Shown: piece by piece, positions 1 through 14,021 of the stretch
Layout: each line of letters starts with the position of its first letter
Numbering within the stretch: the first letter of the stretch is position 1
Notes under the pieces: model-generated
Told to the model about the DNA's origin: nothing
What the model saw: the letters and a program-made list of their open reading frames with translations, nothing else
The model's database searches: none
Source: Penelope pileata
Lineage: Eukaryota; Chordata; Aves; Galliformes; Cracidae
Reading direction: 5' to 3'
Assembly: GCA_013396635.1 (NCBI GenBank)
Contig: WBMW01005315.1
Span: forward strand, 1,178,001 to 1,242,000
Length of the DNA stretch: 64,000 nucleotides
Translations under genes and position numbers: made by a program

Positions 1-3000
1 CAGTGCATTTGTACTGTTCTATGCAGAACTCTGAATCTTGCATAATTTTTGAAGAAAAAAACTGTATTACACACTAGTCAAAAATCTACAAAATGAGAGG
101 CAATTAATAAAACATGTGTCAGCTGTGACTGTCATGTCAGGTCCCATTTAAATATGAATTGCCTATGTTCACAGAACAGGATTCTCTCATTCTGTTCCTC
201 TGCCTCCTTAGAGGTTAACAAAAAAATTTTTAATCTCAACTAATTCCGTTGCTTGACTTACACAAGTAGAATTATAAGGAAAACAGAAGAACACTTTTTT
301 CTCCACACTGAGTTGCACATCTTGGGTAGAGGCCTAGAGGTATGAATTTCCAAATGCTACTTCTGATCCTTGTCCTCTGTTGGAAGATGGGTACAAAAAT
401 AATAGTAAGAGAACAATACCCTCTTCACAAAAATCAGCTATTTTTGAGCTATGATTTTGATGATGTGATCCTCTTATTCTTTATGTAAGAAGATAAACTC
501 TCCTTAAAGCAGGATGAGAATATATGTTTAAGGAAAAAATCTACCAGGCAGGCTGAGCAGCTCACCTGTATTCAAAAGTGGCATATGATCAAAACCTGAC
601 TGTGTTTATACTATGTCATGAAATTATACTTACATTTACATACTTTTTTTAACAGTTCAATGAACTGAAATGTGAAGTACTGGCAAAATGTGTCGGATTA
701 TCAGAAGTTCGTACAACTAGGAAATCAGGCTAAATGTTGTGCTTCTTTAGCAGGTGCTGATTTAGCATGGTATATGATGGTGTGCTTAGTGATAAGTACA
801 ATCCTACTGTAGTCAGATAGGCACAGAGTTAAATGCATTAACTGCTTTGCTGATCCTCCAAGGGACAAAGTGGCCAGCTGCCATGGAGAATGTCCCCATA
901 ATTATTTCCCTTGATCCTTGGGACATCATGGATGGGCTAACTAAGCCCAGCCTGGAGAAGAGGCAGAGCACTGCCTTCCTTTTATCCTCCCCATGGTATC
1001 CCTTGATTTTTTTTTTCTTTTTTTCTTTTTCCTTTACTTATTAGTCTTCATCATGACCTCTCCCCTCCCCTCCCCTCTCCTCCCCTCTCCTGCCTGGGGG
1101 CTGAAGTGAGTGGATGTATACGCTTCCACCACTGAGGTACATGAAAGCTCTTCAAACCCAGCAGAGGGAGCATTTTAATGCTACAGAATTAAAATTATAG
1201 TACAGTAATGTAGGAGAGCTTGAGTATTCTGAACATGTTCTCGCTAAGAAGAGAAAACATTCAGTAGTGAGTGAGAGGAAGATCTACCCTGGCCAAGTTG
1301 CTCACCTGGGTTTTCCCAAAATCAGAGAGAAACTCCTAAAAGAAGCAGAAAAGCAGTCCCGATAAGGTTGGAGCTGCAAGAACTGTCACTGCAGTTGCCC
1401 AAGCAATATACAGTCTATGACAGCTTAACAATGTCTGGAAGGTGAAGACTAACGAACATTTCTCCTCTCTACCACCAACCTCATGGATTCACAAAGGCAT
1501 AATAAGAAAATGGCTGAAGAACGCAAAAGAGTCACAACGTACAATGCACTCCCTGTAACTGACTTCATGGTCCTAACAGAAGCAGAAAAGAGCCCACAAG
1601 ACGCTATTCTTCATATGAGGCTTTGAGACACTTTTGAAAGTGATGCTGTTTAAAAATTAAATTTTACAAAGCATCCTACAAAACAGAAGATTGTTTCCTT
1701 CCATCTACAGAAACTGAAGTAACCATTTATACCCTGAATATTTTTTCATTACCTACTTAAAGTCATATGTATTAGACATACAATAGCATCCAAATTGACA
1801 TTTCTTTGCTTGACTGAAATACAAGCAATTAAAAAAGTATCCTTTTCCCTGTGTAACTGAGGCTTAGTCCTTCTCCTGTGAAGTACATAAGGGAAGTCTC
1901 AGATGAAACCTGTGACCTATGCTTAAAAGGCTCTAGGGAAATTCTTCCATTTTTCAGGGAAGCTGATGATTGGCTGCAAAAGCAGAGTGATGGCTCTGGG
2001 GTCCCTTTCAAGAAACACCAGGTTGGCCCCAATCTAAAAAAGGGCAGCAGTTCATTTCTTAGAATGCACAAAAAAAAGCCAAGCAAACAAGACTTGTTCA
2101 CAAATGGTTGACTTCCAGGAGAATGTCAGAGCTGTCTCTCTGTCAGTACAGAGAGGTATCTTGCCCAAACCACCTAGCTTTTTAAGCCTAATTCAAACCT
2201 TAGTGAGATTTAGACTGCATACTTGTATTAAGCAGACCCAAAAAAAAAGGGCTGTTAAACCTTTTTTTTATAGTACATATGCAGGATAATCGATGTAGCA
2301 AACAGCACTAATAGACAAAATGTCAAAATCATACTTTAAAGTAGAACATTGGTGTCAAAAATATCATTTTCTGAGAAATGACTTTAATTTTTTTCCATCA
2401 CTTGAGGGAGAAAGAGAAAGGAAAACCTTATTTGAATGAGATGGAATTGACCCAGTTTTGGCCTACATGACCTTCTTACTTTTAAAACAGAACAAAGAGC
2501 TTATTGTAGATCCGACTTTTCCATGCCCTCAGTCTCTTACATTAAATAGCTTTAGAAATTAGAAGTGCACAAAATACGTGTCATTTTGGTATATTCTAAA
2601 TTGCACTGATGCCACAAAATGTCACAATCTAGAAGCAGTGCAAAATGACCCTAAATGATTACCTGCACTGATTGCCATCAGAAACAAAGGAAGTTTCACT
2701 TCTGTCATCGGTGACTGTAAAAACTCGTGTCTCAAAGATCAAGGTGATTTCGAAGGGACATCATTTCTCTGCATAGTATCCTCCTCCCTCTCTCCACAGC
2801 AAGCTGTTGAATTACAGATCTGTACTGTGATCTCTGGCCACTGCACTGCCAATAAGCAGAACCAGTAATGCCACACACTGTTAAAAACTTGATACTCGTG
2901 TCATACATCACCTGGTTTCCTTTTACCATCTCTGTGGTCTCCTTCCCACCTCATATTTACATCAGAGAAGATATTAAGTTCTTTCAAAGCCTACTAATTA

Positions 3001-6000
3001 TGACTGCAACAGCTGATGCTTCCCAAATCTTTAGCCTGGCTTCCTAACTGACTTTGGAGATTGTTAACCAATTGTGCTGGGGAAAAAGTCTTTCAGAGAT
3101 TCATTTTCTGACCATTTAACAAAGATAACAGTATGTCTGTAAGAAGGATATTATATTAGTGTCCATGGTCATTAAGAAATGGACAGCAGCAGATATAACA
3201 AGAAACACAGCTAGCTTTACAGAATGAACAGCTTCATGTGGAGCTCACGTGAAGAAAGTGAAAACTCTTATTTCTCATCGATACTAAAGAAACAAGTGGG
3301 AATGTCTAGGGACCAATGCTTCATCATTTCTTCCATTATTTGCCTTAAAGCAAATTGCACAGCTGAGTCTCTGAAGTATTGAAATATTTTCTCACAGATG
3401 TTGAGGGAACATGGGGAAAAAACTGAATATCTATGAAACACTCTCTTCTGCCGGACCTACAGAGCAGACCCAGGTGGAAAGAGGTAGCATTGGCTCTGGT
3501 GAGTTAGCAAGTATCAGACTCCCTCTAGCAGAAAGGAGCAATTAATACTTAGGCCTGAGATAAGGAGAGATGCCCTGTGGAAACAGAGCAGGAGGATGGA
3601 AGTACTCACCATAAAGCACGGAGCTGCTCGAACGTGACATGCCAAAGAACGTGCAGGTAGGGGTGAACAACAAAGAGATTCCTCACACCTTAGTATTTTA
3701 ACAAGTGGTTATCATGCAAGTGAACATCTGGTGAGACATATGAGATGGTATACATATATAAGACTTGACTGTGAGCCAGTTACCTAAACTGTGTTGACAT
3801 CTGGAGCTGAACAGAAAGCATCAGTTTTTCAGCATTTTTGCGTGTTCAGATTGGAAGAATCATCTTGTAGGACAAAATCTGCCTTCCTTCAGTCCATCTC
3901 CCAAAGCAGAACTCTTCCACAGCCTTGCACGCACATGTGTAGAGGAACCTCAGTTCAGACAGGTTCTCTTTGAAGCGAGCAATGAGCTGGCAAATGAATG
4001 TCACATTAACCAGTGGGTACATCTGATAATGGTTAGAGCTGATTTTATAATTAAATATCACATAAATCGTGTTACATTCTGTAACTTGCAACAGATTTCT
4101 TGAGAGAGCTAATTAAAATACAATATTTATGGGTTTCTTCTTCAAATTCTGCTATGCTTAACTCTCATGGTACCTAAAATGAGTCTAAATTTAGGTAGGG
4201 TTGCTTCTGTGGATCTTGAAGTCTAAGATTTCTTTTCAAGTTTGGACTCAGTTTATTTTTCTTTTCACTAAATTTGCCTCTGTTGTAAAAGCTTCCTTTC
4301 TCAGTATTATACTTATTTCTCTCAGCATTACCTACGCTCAGCAAGCTTTTGCTCGAAATGCGTTGTCCTGTAAATAAAGCATAAAGCACAACATTGAATT
4401 CAGTAATGCAAGAACTTACTGTAGGAAGCACACAACAAAAGTTGTTCATTAAGGATAATTTTTGTAGGATATGGTCTGTGCTTAGAGTGTTCAAAAGCAT
4501 AAAGTGTTTAAAAGCACTTTTCCATGTTGCCCGTTCCTAGGAACTTATTTTCAGCTGTATGGAATAACATAATAAATTATTGGTCAACCAATGATCCACC
4601 TAGTATCTCCTTTGCAACATATTGTAGCAGATGCTCTGGATAAAGTGAAAAACAGCCATAGTCTGATATTCTTCAGTATACACTCTCAAATCACGTATAT
4701 TAATGATTTATTAACTAACCCTAAAGCCAAGACCCAGTAGGTGTGGTAGTTCCAGTAATTTAGCCTATCTATTTTTAAACTTTTTTATGTTTTTGGCCAA
4801 CATGACAACGAACTACAATGAGTTCCAGAGTTTATCTATATATATTTATCTTTCAGAAAAGTTGCAGAGTCTCCAAGAGACGGATAGAGCCATGAAAATG
4901 AACAGCTAGGTCTCAGCATTGCAAAGCATAATGTGTGTTCAGACAGGATCAGCATCATGAAGAAGTTAGTTAGGACATACTAGTTAAGGCTGAGTGTCTA
5001 AGTGATCTCACGGCTTTAAGTGCAAATGCATAGCTGTGTGAAAAAAATACATAGAAAAGTTATATTCTTCACCAAATTATGTCACTATTTTATTAGCTAG
5101 AAAATAAGTTCCAAGGAAACTTACAAATAAACCCAGGATTTGATTCATTAGAACTTTTCTTAAAAAATGAGCCTATTCACCTCCTGCCAGGCTTTTCTCC
5201 CCACTTAATGCAGTAATAAAATAATTCAGACTCTTCAAATAAACTTTCTGAAGTCTAGTTCATAGGCTACTGCTGAAGAATTTCCACCATTTCTGATGTT
5301 TCTAAATAAAAGATTCCTTTATTTCAGAAGTAGTTACAAAAACCTAATTACCATGCTCTCAAAATGCTTGGCACTTCTCACTCATAAGGCAAAAAAGAGT
5401 CATGAGCAATGAGTGAAGTTAACCTCCAGAGAACACCTTTCTGCACTGTGGGCTCCTGTCTCCCCGGCTCACAGCTGAGCCTCCCTCCAGGAACAAAGAA
5501 GTCCACAGCAGCTCAGAGAGGGGGATCTACAGCATAGCAGGGTCAGAGAGCCACCCCTGAGAGCACACAGTTTTTTGAATACTTTCCTAAGTGGAAAAAA
5601 ATTACTGAAACCCTTGCCAGCAAAGAATTACTACAGCCAAAGCAGCCATTCCTCCTTTCAAGACATAGATCAGGGGCTGCATCTATTCACAAAGGAGGAC
5701 AAGAGTGGGCCAGAAGAAGGGAAGAGGTTAAGAAAAATAAATGGACAAGGCCTGGAGGTCAGCGGGATCAGAGAGCAGCTCTAAAACCTGACTACTTGCC
5801 TGATGCACAGCATCTGTTCTGTGTGCATCTGTGCAGCAAGAAACTGCCATTTGCACTAGGCTTTCCCTGGAAGTGTTAAGAGTTATGCAAATTTGATGTA
5901 AGATAGCACAGGAGGAATCCAATGATCCAAAACGTTACCTGCTACAGACTGATAAGTTTCACTGAATCTAAAAGCAAAATATGTGAAGGCAGTAGAACAG

Positions 6001-7350
6001 GTTCTTAATTACAGCTGTTTTGTACTAATGCAAAACACACACTGTCTTAGAAAAGAGTATATAAGGAAAAGCTAATGTAACAGCAGCTCTTTTAAAATGA
6101 GACGAAGAGATGAAAGAATTTATTCACACTCATTTTGTTAAAAGGAAATCTACAATAAGGAAAAAAGGCAACTTTTTAATAACAGAGGGGTCTATTTCTG
6201 CTAAGACACTCATCTTCATTGCAAATGAGTTGTTTGTGCAGAAATAGTAGTTTGGAAGAACATTTTAGTTTCGCAATAATCCCTCTGATTGTGACGAGTC
6301 AGTGAAAGCACCCATTTTCACATCCTCCTTCAGCCTTTGAATAAACAACTTTGTTTTCATATTGCTAGAATGCTTCAGCAAACTCCGGAATTCGCTACCG
6401 TTGTTGGCTGATATAAATAGAGCATTTTTTGTGCCACAAGGAATCTGCAGCTGCTTGCTGAATACAGACAGAAAGCAAATGTTTTGCACTTGTTACAGAT
6501 ATGCATAGGCATATCTTCTCCAAGCTGCTCTGCTCTGAATGAATTTCCCTAGAGCCAAGCCTTGCATGATTTATACATAATAGTGCGGATGCCTGCTTGG
6601 GGTCCTTTCTGAAGTTGCTCCAGGTTAATGGTTGCTCTGGATTGAGGCTGAATGAGAGTCAAAAGCACCTCACTTTCCATGTACAGCTGCGCAGATTGCA
6701 AACAGACCTCCAAAGCATGACTTTCACTCAGCTGTAGCACAGTGGAAGAATGTATCCTGACCCCTTGGAACCATGTGTAAACATATACAAATAATCTTTT
6801 TATTCTTGTATTATATGAACTGCTGAAAAAAAAAAAATCTATTTTACTCCCTCAGCTTTGGCTGTAAATATCCAATTTTCCTTTGCATTCACTTTCCTTT
6901 TCCTTGAGGGTAAAACCTTGATTCAAGCATGAGTTACATAGTTACAGGCTTATACATATTCTTGGACTTGAAGTGGCAAAGAGGACATGTAACTGTGCTG
7001 CAATTGTCTTAAACCAGAGACTGACAATAATAAAGCATCATATTGCCATTTTTGTAAGGCATGGAGGGAATTACGCTTACTTGGCTGTATGAGATATTAA
7101 GAAGAATTTTTATCAGGAGCACTTCTGCTAATCAAAAACAAATAGGACGTGCATCCCCGTTTTACTTTTTGTCTAAAGGTTCTGTTGAAAAACAAACACA
7201 TACATACCCTTTGCATTGAAAATTAACTCAGGGGTTTCTGTACCAGCTACAGTAAAATGCAAGCAAGACTCATCACCTAAGAGTCTTTCAGAGCAGCAAT
7301 AATCTAATCCTATAAACTTTATAATATCCTAACATAAAATGCAAACATGT
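1..7350. other. AT-rich noncoding stretch, no gene recognised
   Basis: Only short open frames, none with recognisable protein character or paired splice sites. I read it as intergenic or intronic bird DNA. The one obvious low-complexity feature is the C-rich tract listed separately. No CR1 tail motif was noticed before position 7351. Confidence 0.5.
1057..1091. repeat. C-rich (CCCCT)n-like simple repeat
   Basis: Runs of four C separated by one to three bases on the plus strand, so the minus strand has repeated G4 runs that could form a G-quadruplex. It sits just after a T/C-rich pyrimidine stretch starting near 1005. Confidence 0.7.
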
Positions 7351-8115
7351 TCATAGAATCACAGAATGATTGGGGCTGGAAGAAACCTCTGACAGTCATC
7401 TTGTCCAACCAAACTGCTCAAGAACCTAGACCAGGACACCCAGGACCGTGTCCAAGCAGCTTTTGAAGATCTCCAAAAGGGAGAGTCCACAGCCTCTCTA
7501 GGCAACCTGTGCAGTGCTCAGTCACTCTCACAGTCTTCCCCTGTCACAGGGCACCACTGAAAACAGTCAGGTTGTGTTCTTTGAAAGCTCCCTTCAGGTA
7601 TTTATATACATTGATGGATCCCCCCAGCCTTCTCTGCCCCAGGTTGAAGAGTCACAGCCTTTCCTCGTAAGAAAGACTCTGCATCATCTTGCTAGCCCTT
7701 CACTGGGCTGTATCTGCTGTGCCCATGTCTTTTGTACTGGGGAGCCCAGACCTGGACACAGTACACCAGATGCTGCCTCATCAAGGCTAAGGAGAGAGGA
7801 AGGATCACTTCCCTTGAGCTGCTGTTAGTATTTCACCTAATGCAGCCCATGATATCATTGGCCTTCTTTCTTGCTAGGGCACACTGCTGACTTATGTTCA
7901 AGTTCATGTCCATTGGGACTCCCAGGCCTTTCAGACTCTATTTCATCAGCTTCTTTAGAAAGATATTGTGGGACACACTGATGAAAGCTTTAGTGAAGTC
8001 AAGGTAGACAAAATGCTCGTCTCTTGTTTACCAAGCCAGTTATTTCCTAGTAGAAGGTTGCTGAGCTGGTCAAGCGTGAGTTCCCCCTAATGCTTCCATG
8101 CTGACTACTCCCCGA
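7351..8115 (-). mobile_element. CR1 LINE fragment, antisense
   Basis: The plus strand opens with the reverse complement of the CR1 3' tail (tcatagaatcacagaatg), followed by the reverse complement of the CR1 3' region and then of ORF2 reverse-transcriptase sequence up to about 8115. The end of ORF2 and the tail are present; the 5' part is missing, as in most CR1 copies. There is an internal loss around 7940. Open frames overlapping it are not genes. A mariner element starts about 45 bp later. Confidence 0.85.
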
Positions 8116-8159
8116 CACCTTTATATTCATACAATTAATTTGGCATCAGGTATGCTACA

Positions 8160-8696
8160 AGGGTTGCTCTGAAAGCAATGCCTCCCATTTTATTTTGTTG
8201 ATCCAGAGGCAAATGTTGGTGGGATGGCAGCAGAGGCTGAACCTTCCCACCCATATCTCATTCCATGTTGTTGCCGTGTGACAGATGGCAGCAGAGGGGC
8301 ACTCTGACACCATGGTGTCTGACATGGGAGTGCGGATGGAGCGAAGGAATGGGACTGAATTCCTCCATGAACAAAAAATGTCACCCACTGACATTCATTG
8401 ACACTTGCTGAAAATTGATGGAGCCAAACAGTGGCTGTGAGCACAGTGAGGGGTGGTGGTGGGTTTCAGCAGTGGTAATAGCAATAGTGGTCACATCCCC
8501 TGGGGCACATTTTTGTGAGTGTGGCATGGAGGTCCGGTTAATCACTGGCCAAAATTCATAGCTAATAGTGGTGACTATGTCGAAGAGCAGTGTCTAGTAG
8601 CTGAGAATTTGCTCTATCAAACAATGTTGTTGTGCTTTTTGTATCTATTGTAGTTTCCATGAAAACAAATAGAAGGCATTAGTTTTGGAGCCACCT
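8160..8696 (+). mobile_element. Short nonautonomous mariner (Galluhop-like)
   Basis: About 537 bp bounded by imperfect terminal inverted repeats: agggttgctctgaaagcaat at the left and attagttttggagccacct at the right, which are reverse complements with a few changes. Full mariners are about 1.3 kb, so this is an internally deleted form. The remaining plus-strand coding looks like the decayed N-terminal helix-turn-helix part of a transposase plus a scrap of the C-terminus, with stops. The family name rests on recall of the chicken Galluhop/Mariner1_GG repeat. A second copy lies at 52840-53494. Confidence 0.8.
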
Positions 8697-9381
8697 ACTT
8701 ATTAAGACCTTGCTCATTTCTACTAGTTCATAGTGATATAGTAGTATGAAGAAGTGTCATGCTACTGCTGTTGCATATTTTGTTCTGGGTTGGAATTTCT
8801 AACATTGTGTAATCTTTTAACAGAAACCTGGTCTGGGAAGGACTGAGTTTGAAGTCCAACCTGGCAGTAGAACTGCCCTCTTCTACACTTCTACACTTCT
8901 AGTTGTACCAAGATCCTAATAGTCTATTCATATGCCATGCTGAACTTTTCTTGGAGTATGCAATTTTTCAGATGTATTTATCACACTCATTTCAAAGAGG
9001 TCTGGGAAGTAAGCAATGAAATTTCAGATGAGTCACTGGGCCAGAAAAACTTCCAAATTTTGCCTTCAAAGAGGATGAGGCTTATGAGCTCCCACAGTAT
9101 CTCTTCCCAGCAGAGAAAGTCTGTGGAACTTACAATGTTGCTGACAACACTGAAGGCTGGAGCCACAGCCTCCCCTGCAGCCTATCAGTCCTGATCTCCT
9201 TGAAAAAAAGCACAACAGATACTGCAAGGAGGGCAGGATATGTCTTATGAGAGAAACTCTGACAGAGTGATTCACAGGCAACTATTAGCATGCATGTGTT
9301 GTTTTGAAGCAATGAATGAACGTGGATTGTAAACTCTTTTGGGTACAAAGCAATCATTTGTGACCTATCATCTGAACACAA

Positions 9382-9792
9382 GAATGATCAGAGGTCTGAA
9401 GCACCTTTTCTATGAAAAGAGGTTGAGAGAATTGGAGTTGTTCAGCCTAGAGAAGACTATGGGGAAACCTTACTATGGCCTTCCAGTTCACAAAAGAAAG
9501 ACTTTTCACCAGGAAGTGTAGTGATACGGCAAGGGGGATATGTTTTGAATTAAAACAGAGAAGATTTAGATTAGATGTAAGGAAAACATTTTTCACTCAG
9601 AGGGTGGTTAGGTACTGGAAAAGGTTGTCTAAAGAGGTTGTGGATGCCCCCTCCCTGGACATGTTTAAGGTCAGGTTAGATGGGACCTTGACCAGTCTTA
9701 CCCAGTCAAAAATGTTCTTGCCTATAGTAAGGGGTTGGAATTAGATGACCTTTAAGGTCTCTTCCAACCCAAACCATTCTATTGTTCTGTGA
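9382..9792 (+). mobile_element. CR1 LINE fragment, sense
   Basis: Contains the CR1 3' region in sense orientation: the end of ORF2 (gttgtggatgccccctccc near 9639), the 'cttccaacccaaaccattct' block near 9760 and a short degenerate tail. It carries more substitutions than the copy at 15483, so it looks older. The open frame at 9475-9744 is CR1 sequence, not a host gene. Confidence 0.85.
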
Positions 9793-11867
9793 TTTTTTTT
9801 TTATTTCCTTGGACATCCATATGAAGCCAAGACTAACCCATGCACAATGCCATATCAGAGTAAACGTTTAACCTAGTATAGAGTCATCACTTTTCTGTGT
9901 GAGGGTGTGAAACAGAGGAAGATTAGGCTCAAGCCTGCACGTTGTAGCCCCACAATTTTGATTCTGTCACAGCGGTTGTTAGAAATTTGACCTTGAGATC
10001 ACATCTTCACTGTTTCTAAGTTTCTTGGCACCAGAATGGCTTAGCACAGTGGGCCTGAAGCTCAGGAGGGAACTCTGTGCACTGTTATAAATTTCCAAAC
10101 ATTATTTTTTGCTGAAGATTCCAGAGTGACCTTGTCTCATAAAAGTAATCACTGAACTATAAAACTAAAATCCCTACTAATGCACAGTGATGAGGCACAA
10201 GAGTAGTAGGCTCATTGTCCTCAGTGCTTTTCTGACAATAGACAATGTTACAGCCTGGAGCTGCTAGAATAAGTCTTGCTAGAAGAAGTATGAAAGCACA
10301 CACACTTCAGTAGGACATTTTTTTGCTTTGAAAGAGTGAGAAAAGGCCATACGGTGCTGTAAAAGGGATGAATGTTCCAATTTAGTCTGTGGTAATTGCT
10401 TTTTCTGATTTGCATTTTAGCTTAGACTAGCTAATGGTTGATGAGGTGGCCCAGTTAGCCTATCTCTACTCTCCCTCACGCACACATCATTAATGCAAAC
10501 ATGAGATGTATTTTAAGGACCACAAAGTAAAATCAAAGCAATCATGTAGCAGTGTGAATCTCCGGCCATTAATATCTGATGAAGAGGAATAATCCCTGAG
10601 ATCTACTTTATTCCTCTATGGAACAGAGAACTCAAGCTCAGCTTTATCTACAAGCCTTTTCTGTCTCACTGCACAGTTCTCTTCCCATATCTCCCTCTGG
10701 ACTCAGCAGAAAGCCAGGCCTGCTGGTCTCAGCTTCATGAAGTAAAACAGAGAGGAGCAGTGCATGCTCTGAATGAGAGGAGCAGGTTATAAATTTGGCA
10801 CCTCAGGACATGATAGAACTTCTACCAGACCACAGCCTGGTAGTATGTCAAACTGTGATGCAATTAAGACTTACATCATAGTACAGTTTCAAAGCAAAAG
10901 TGGGTAAGTTTAGGGCACTATAGTGAGGCAGTAATAAGTTAGTCTGAGACATCAGACTAATGTTATGCACCTTGCATTTTTAATAATGCCGTAGTATTAA
11001 GGCTCAGGCTTGATATTATGATACATTGAGTAAGTTTTGTTCAGCTAGTTGTTGTTTTGCTTCTTCAATATTATTTCTGTTTCTGAACAACAGATAGTTA
11101 TAACTGCAAGCCACATAGTTCAAGGTAGGCTTAGCTCAAAACGAAATTTTGTTAATAGCTGTATGACCTGACCAATGGCAGAGCTTTTTGGGCACAGGAG
11201 TACTGGAAGAAAGTGGAAGAGGGGTGGTGAAGGTGGGGCTTCTACAGCCACCAGTGGCTGATCATCCTGAATATCTAACCTAAGTAAACTCCACATTTGA
11301 ACACTTACAGAATCCAGACATATTCCCATACCACTGAACCACCCCCCCTACTCTTACAGTTCTTATGGTGGTCAGCAAGATGAATCTGTCGTTATGAGCC
11401 CTTGGATGGCAAGGAAGCTGTGTTCTAGTCTTGGTCATCCTAACTTGCTATGAAATTACTCCTCTGTAGTATTTAAATTCTATGAAAAGGACTTTTGCCA
11501 GGAAGCCAAGTCTTAACACGGCTCTCCAGTTTTGCCTCAAGCTTAGCACTTGTTGACTCTGCCCCATATTGAATGATACAGTTCAGTGAATAGTCTTTGA
11601 AAGAACTGCATGGCCTGGGCTAGGAATAAATGTTGGCTATCTGAAAAAACATGGCCAATGTTTATTGCACTCCTTACATCATGCCATGAAATAGTGACAG
11701 AGTACAACAGATGTATATAAGTCAGGGCACAGATAAATAGGACACACTAATTCTCCAGAGGGAAGAAAACCAGAGAAAAATTAGCTACCACCATCTACAT
11801 AAAATTTTTTAAGGAAAACACAAGGTCACAGCCTGAATTAGTGATTAAGCACCTGGTGAAGGGCGGT

Positions 11868-12028
11868 GGCTGGCCTAAGGAACACCTGTACCCCCCCTCC
11901 ATGTGACCAGGAGGGGTGGACCTGGGGTGGGACTACGCTGGGCTCATTTAAGAGCCAGCCACTTAGGGGAAAGGATCTCTTGTGTGGGATCTGGCTGTTC
12001 CTCCTCTTGGTGGGAGATCACTATCAGG
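11868..12028 (+). promoter_or_regulatory. Promoter-like block with possible first exon
   Basis: A locally GC-rich block in AT-rich surroundings. It contains a TATA-like catttaagag near 11945, then about 80 bp ending in actatcag followed by gtaagt, a consensus splice donor. It could be a promoter with a noncoding first exon, or part of an endogenous retroviral LTR whose promoter and splice donor have this layout. No partner LTR or coding sequence was identified. Confidence 0.25.
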
Positions 12029-13926
12029 TAAGTTGAGATCTTTTGTTTACAACCATTAAACCATTTAATGCTCTACCTAGGATCACTAGAAATCTATCTG
12101 AAGTGATCTCACTTCTGCGATTGCACAATTGTGAATACGTTTTGAAGTGATATGTTTTGTTCTTATTGATAGAAGTTCAGGTGAGCACTGCAGATATGTG
12201 GAAATGAACATAGAACTTCTGGCTCTGAGCTGTGAGTCTCAGAGGAGTTATGAATGACTCCATCTATCCTACAGCATGTCACTGATGCCCAAAATGTTTG
12301 CTTCAAGGAAAGAAAAGAAATGAGGCCCATTGAAATCAGAAGGGAAGCCAAGAAGTTCCCAGGTTTGATGCTCCAACAACAGCACAAAGATACAGTGTTT
12401 TCTTCAACTAACTCTCTTGAAGACTCTATTTTTAATAAAATCAAGCATTAGACCAATCACACTTGCTGTAAAGCAACAATCTCAAGGAGAAAGTACATTG
12501 ACTGTACAAGAGGTAGCAGGCCATATGATTTGTGCAGGAACGCACAGTGTCTCTGCCCCAGAAGGCCACAGCTCTGCCAGGCCACACAGGAAATGTTTTC
12601 TAAAGCTTTCCTCTGGCCATTTATAAAGTGTAAAGCTGGCAAAGGGACTAAAACAAATATCTAAACACTTCAGATTTGAATCAACTGCAGTTTTCATACC
12701 TATTGCTACAGGAGGTAAAAAGGAGGCTGTAAGGTGCTGATGGTATGAAAAAGTCACGTCAAGTGGGCTAAAAGCACTTTCTACATCTGGGTGATGGAAA
12801 CTCTCAGTAGGAACATTGCCATCTTGCTGCTCACTTTCAGCTGGTCTATTTTTTATGCGCTACTCTGAGAGTGGTACCATATTCCCTGAGGTCCTCCTAT
12901 CTTTAAAGTGACATGCCAGAGCTCAGGACAAGGTTTTCCCTTGTAGGTTATATTGTTTTATGGTAGGCCATAACAGAGAGCACACAGTGTTAGCCATAAA
13001 TCCCTTTCATGTTAATTTAACTACAAGAAATGTTAGACCGTGTATCTGTTAGAAATCATCTCACTGTTCTGTGTTTCTATTCATTTTGTGCTTTCTTGCA
13101 GAAGGGTTGTGCTCTAGATGGACATGTAGATGATGTGGATCATGTAGAAGTCCATGGTTACACAACACAGTTTAAAGAGGGAGCAAGTCTTTTCTTTTTT
13201 TAACTTTACAATTGACCTGTAAGGCTCCCAGGGATAGTGAAGACTTCTGAGCAAGCCAGGGGCTGTCAAGTGAAAAGACATGAATAATGTAGTACTTAAT
13301 GAACAATGCAGGGACAACAGCAGACAGAACTGGGGATAGAAGAGTGGTGCTAGCTAAGTTTGCTGGTGAAAAAACAGTGGTGTTTGTTTGTTGGAGGTAG
13401 GTTGCTGACTGACATTTAACTAGTATAATATTTCCAGTCTGTGCTCTGGTTCTGCCCACTGGGGTGCCACAGCACAGCTCTGTACTCCAGCAACAGAAAG
13501 GACAAATTTCCTGCAGCCAGTTCCTATACAATAGGAAAACTAGCAGCATTTTCTCACCAGTGGCTGTTACTGCTGCAAGTATCCATGCAGAAAGTTTGTG
13601 CGATTTATGAGTTCAGCCCAAACACAACTGCCTGTCCCAAACCCCTGCTATTATCTTTGTTACACAATTTCCCAAAGGCTTGGAGATAGAAGAGAGAACT
13701 CATTTGATCCTATGATAAACTTTGTTGCTAGATTTTCTTACAAAATTAAATTGCCAGTTCTGCTTTGTTTTTCACTCAGTTAAGCCCTGAAACGTTTGAT
13801 TCACGCCTTTGACTCTGTAAAAATTTGCCCACTGTGTGGATCTTTGCTTTCCCACACCTCCGCTGTACTGATCTATTTAAAGTGTGCTCTCACCTGTGTA
13901 AAGTGCTTATAAGCTTCTATTTGTAG

Positions 13927-14021
13927 TGTCCTGTCTGATAGAGCAGCAGGACTATGGCCCATGCTGCTTTACCAGAGCTCTCTGACACAGCAAGGAGACC
14001 TCACTATGAGTGACTCATCAG
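13927..14021 (+). other. Exon-like segment with consensus splice sites
   Basis: Preceded by tatttgtag and followed by gtaagtcttg, so both borders fit splice consensus. An ATG near its end opens a frame (M-S-D-S-S) that runs to the donor. It lies 1.9 kb after the donor at 12028 on the same strand, so the two could be exons of one transcript. No downstream exon was found; it may be a lncRNA exon or chance. Confidence 0.2.

Noticed and set aside
7514..7828. 104-codon plus-strand frame
   Set aside because: It lies within the antisense CR1 fragment at 7351-8115.
8155..8444. Minus-strand frames of about 80 codons
   Set aside because: They are antisense frames of the mariner element.
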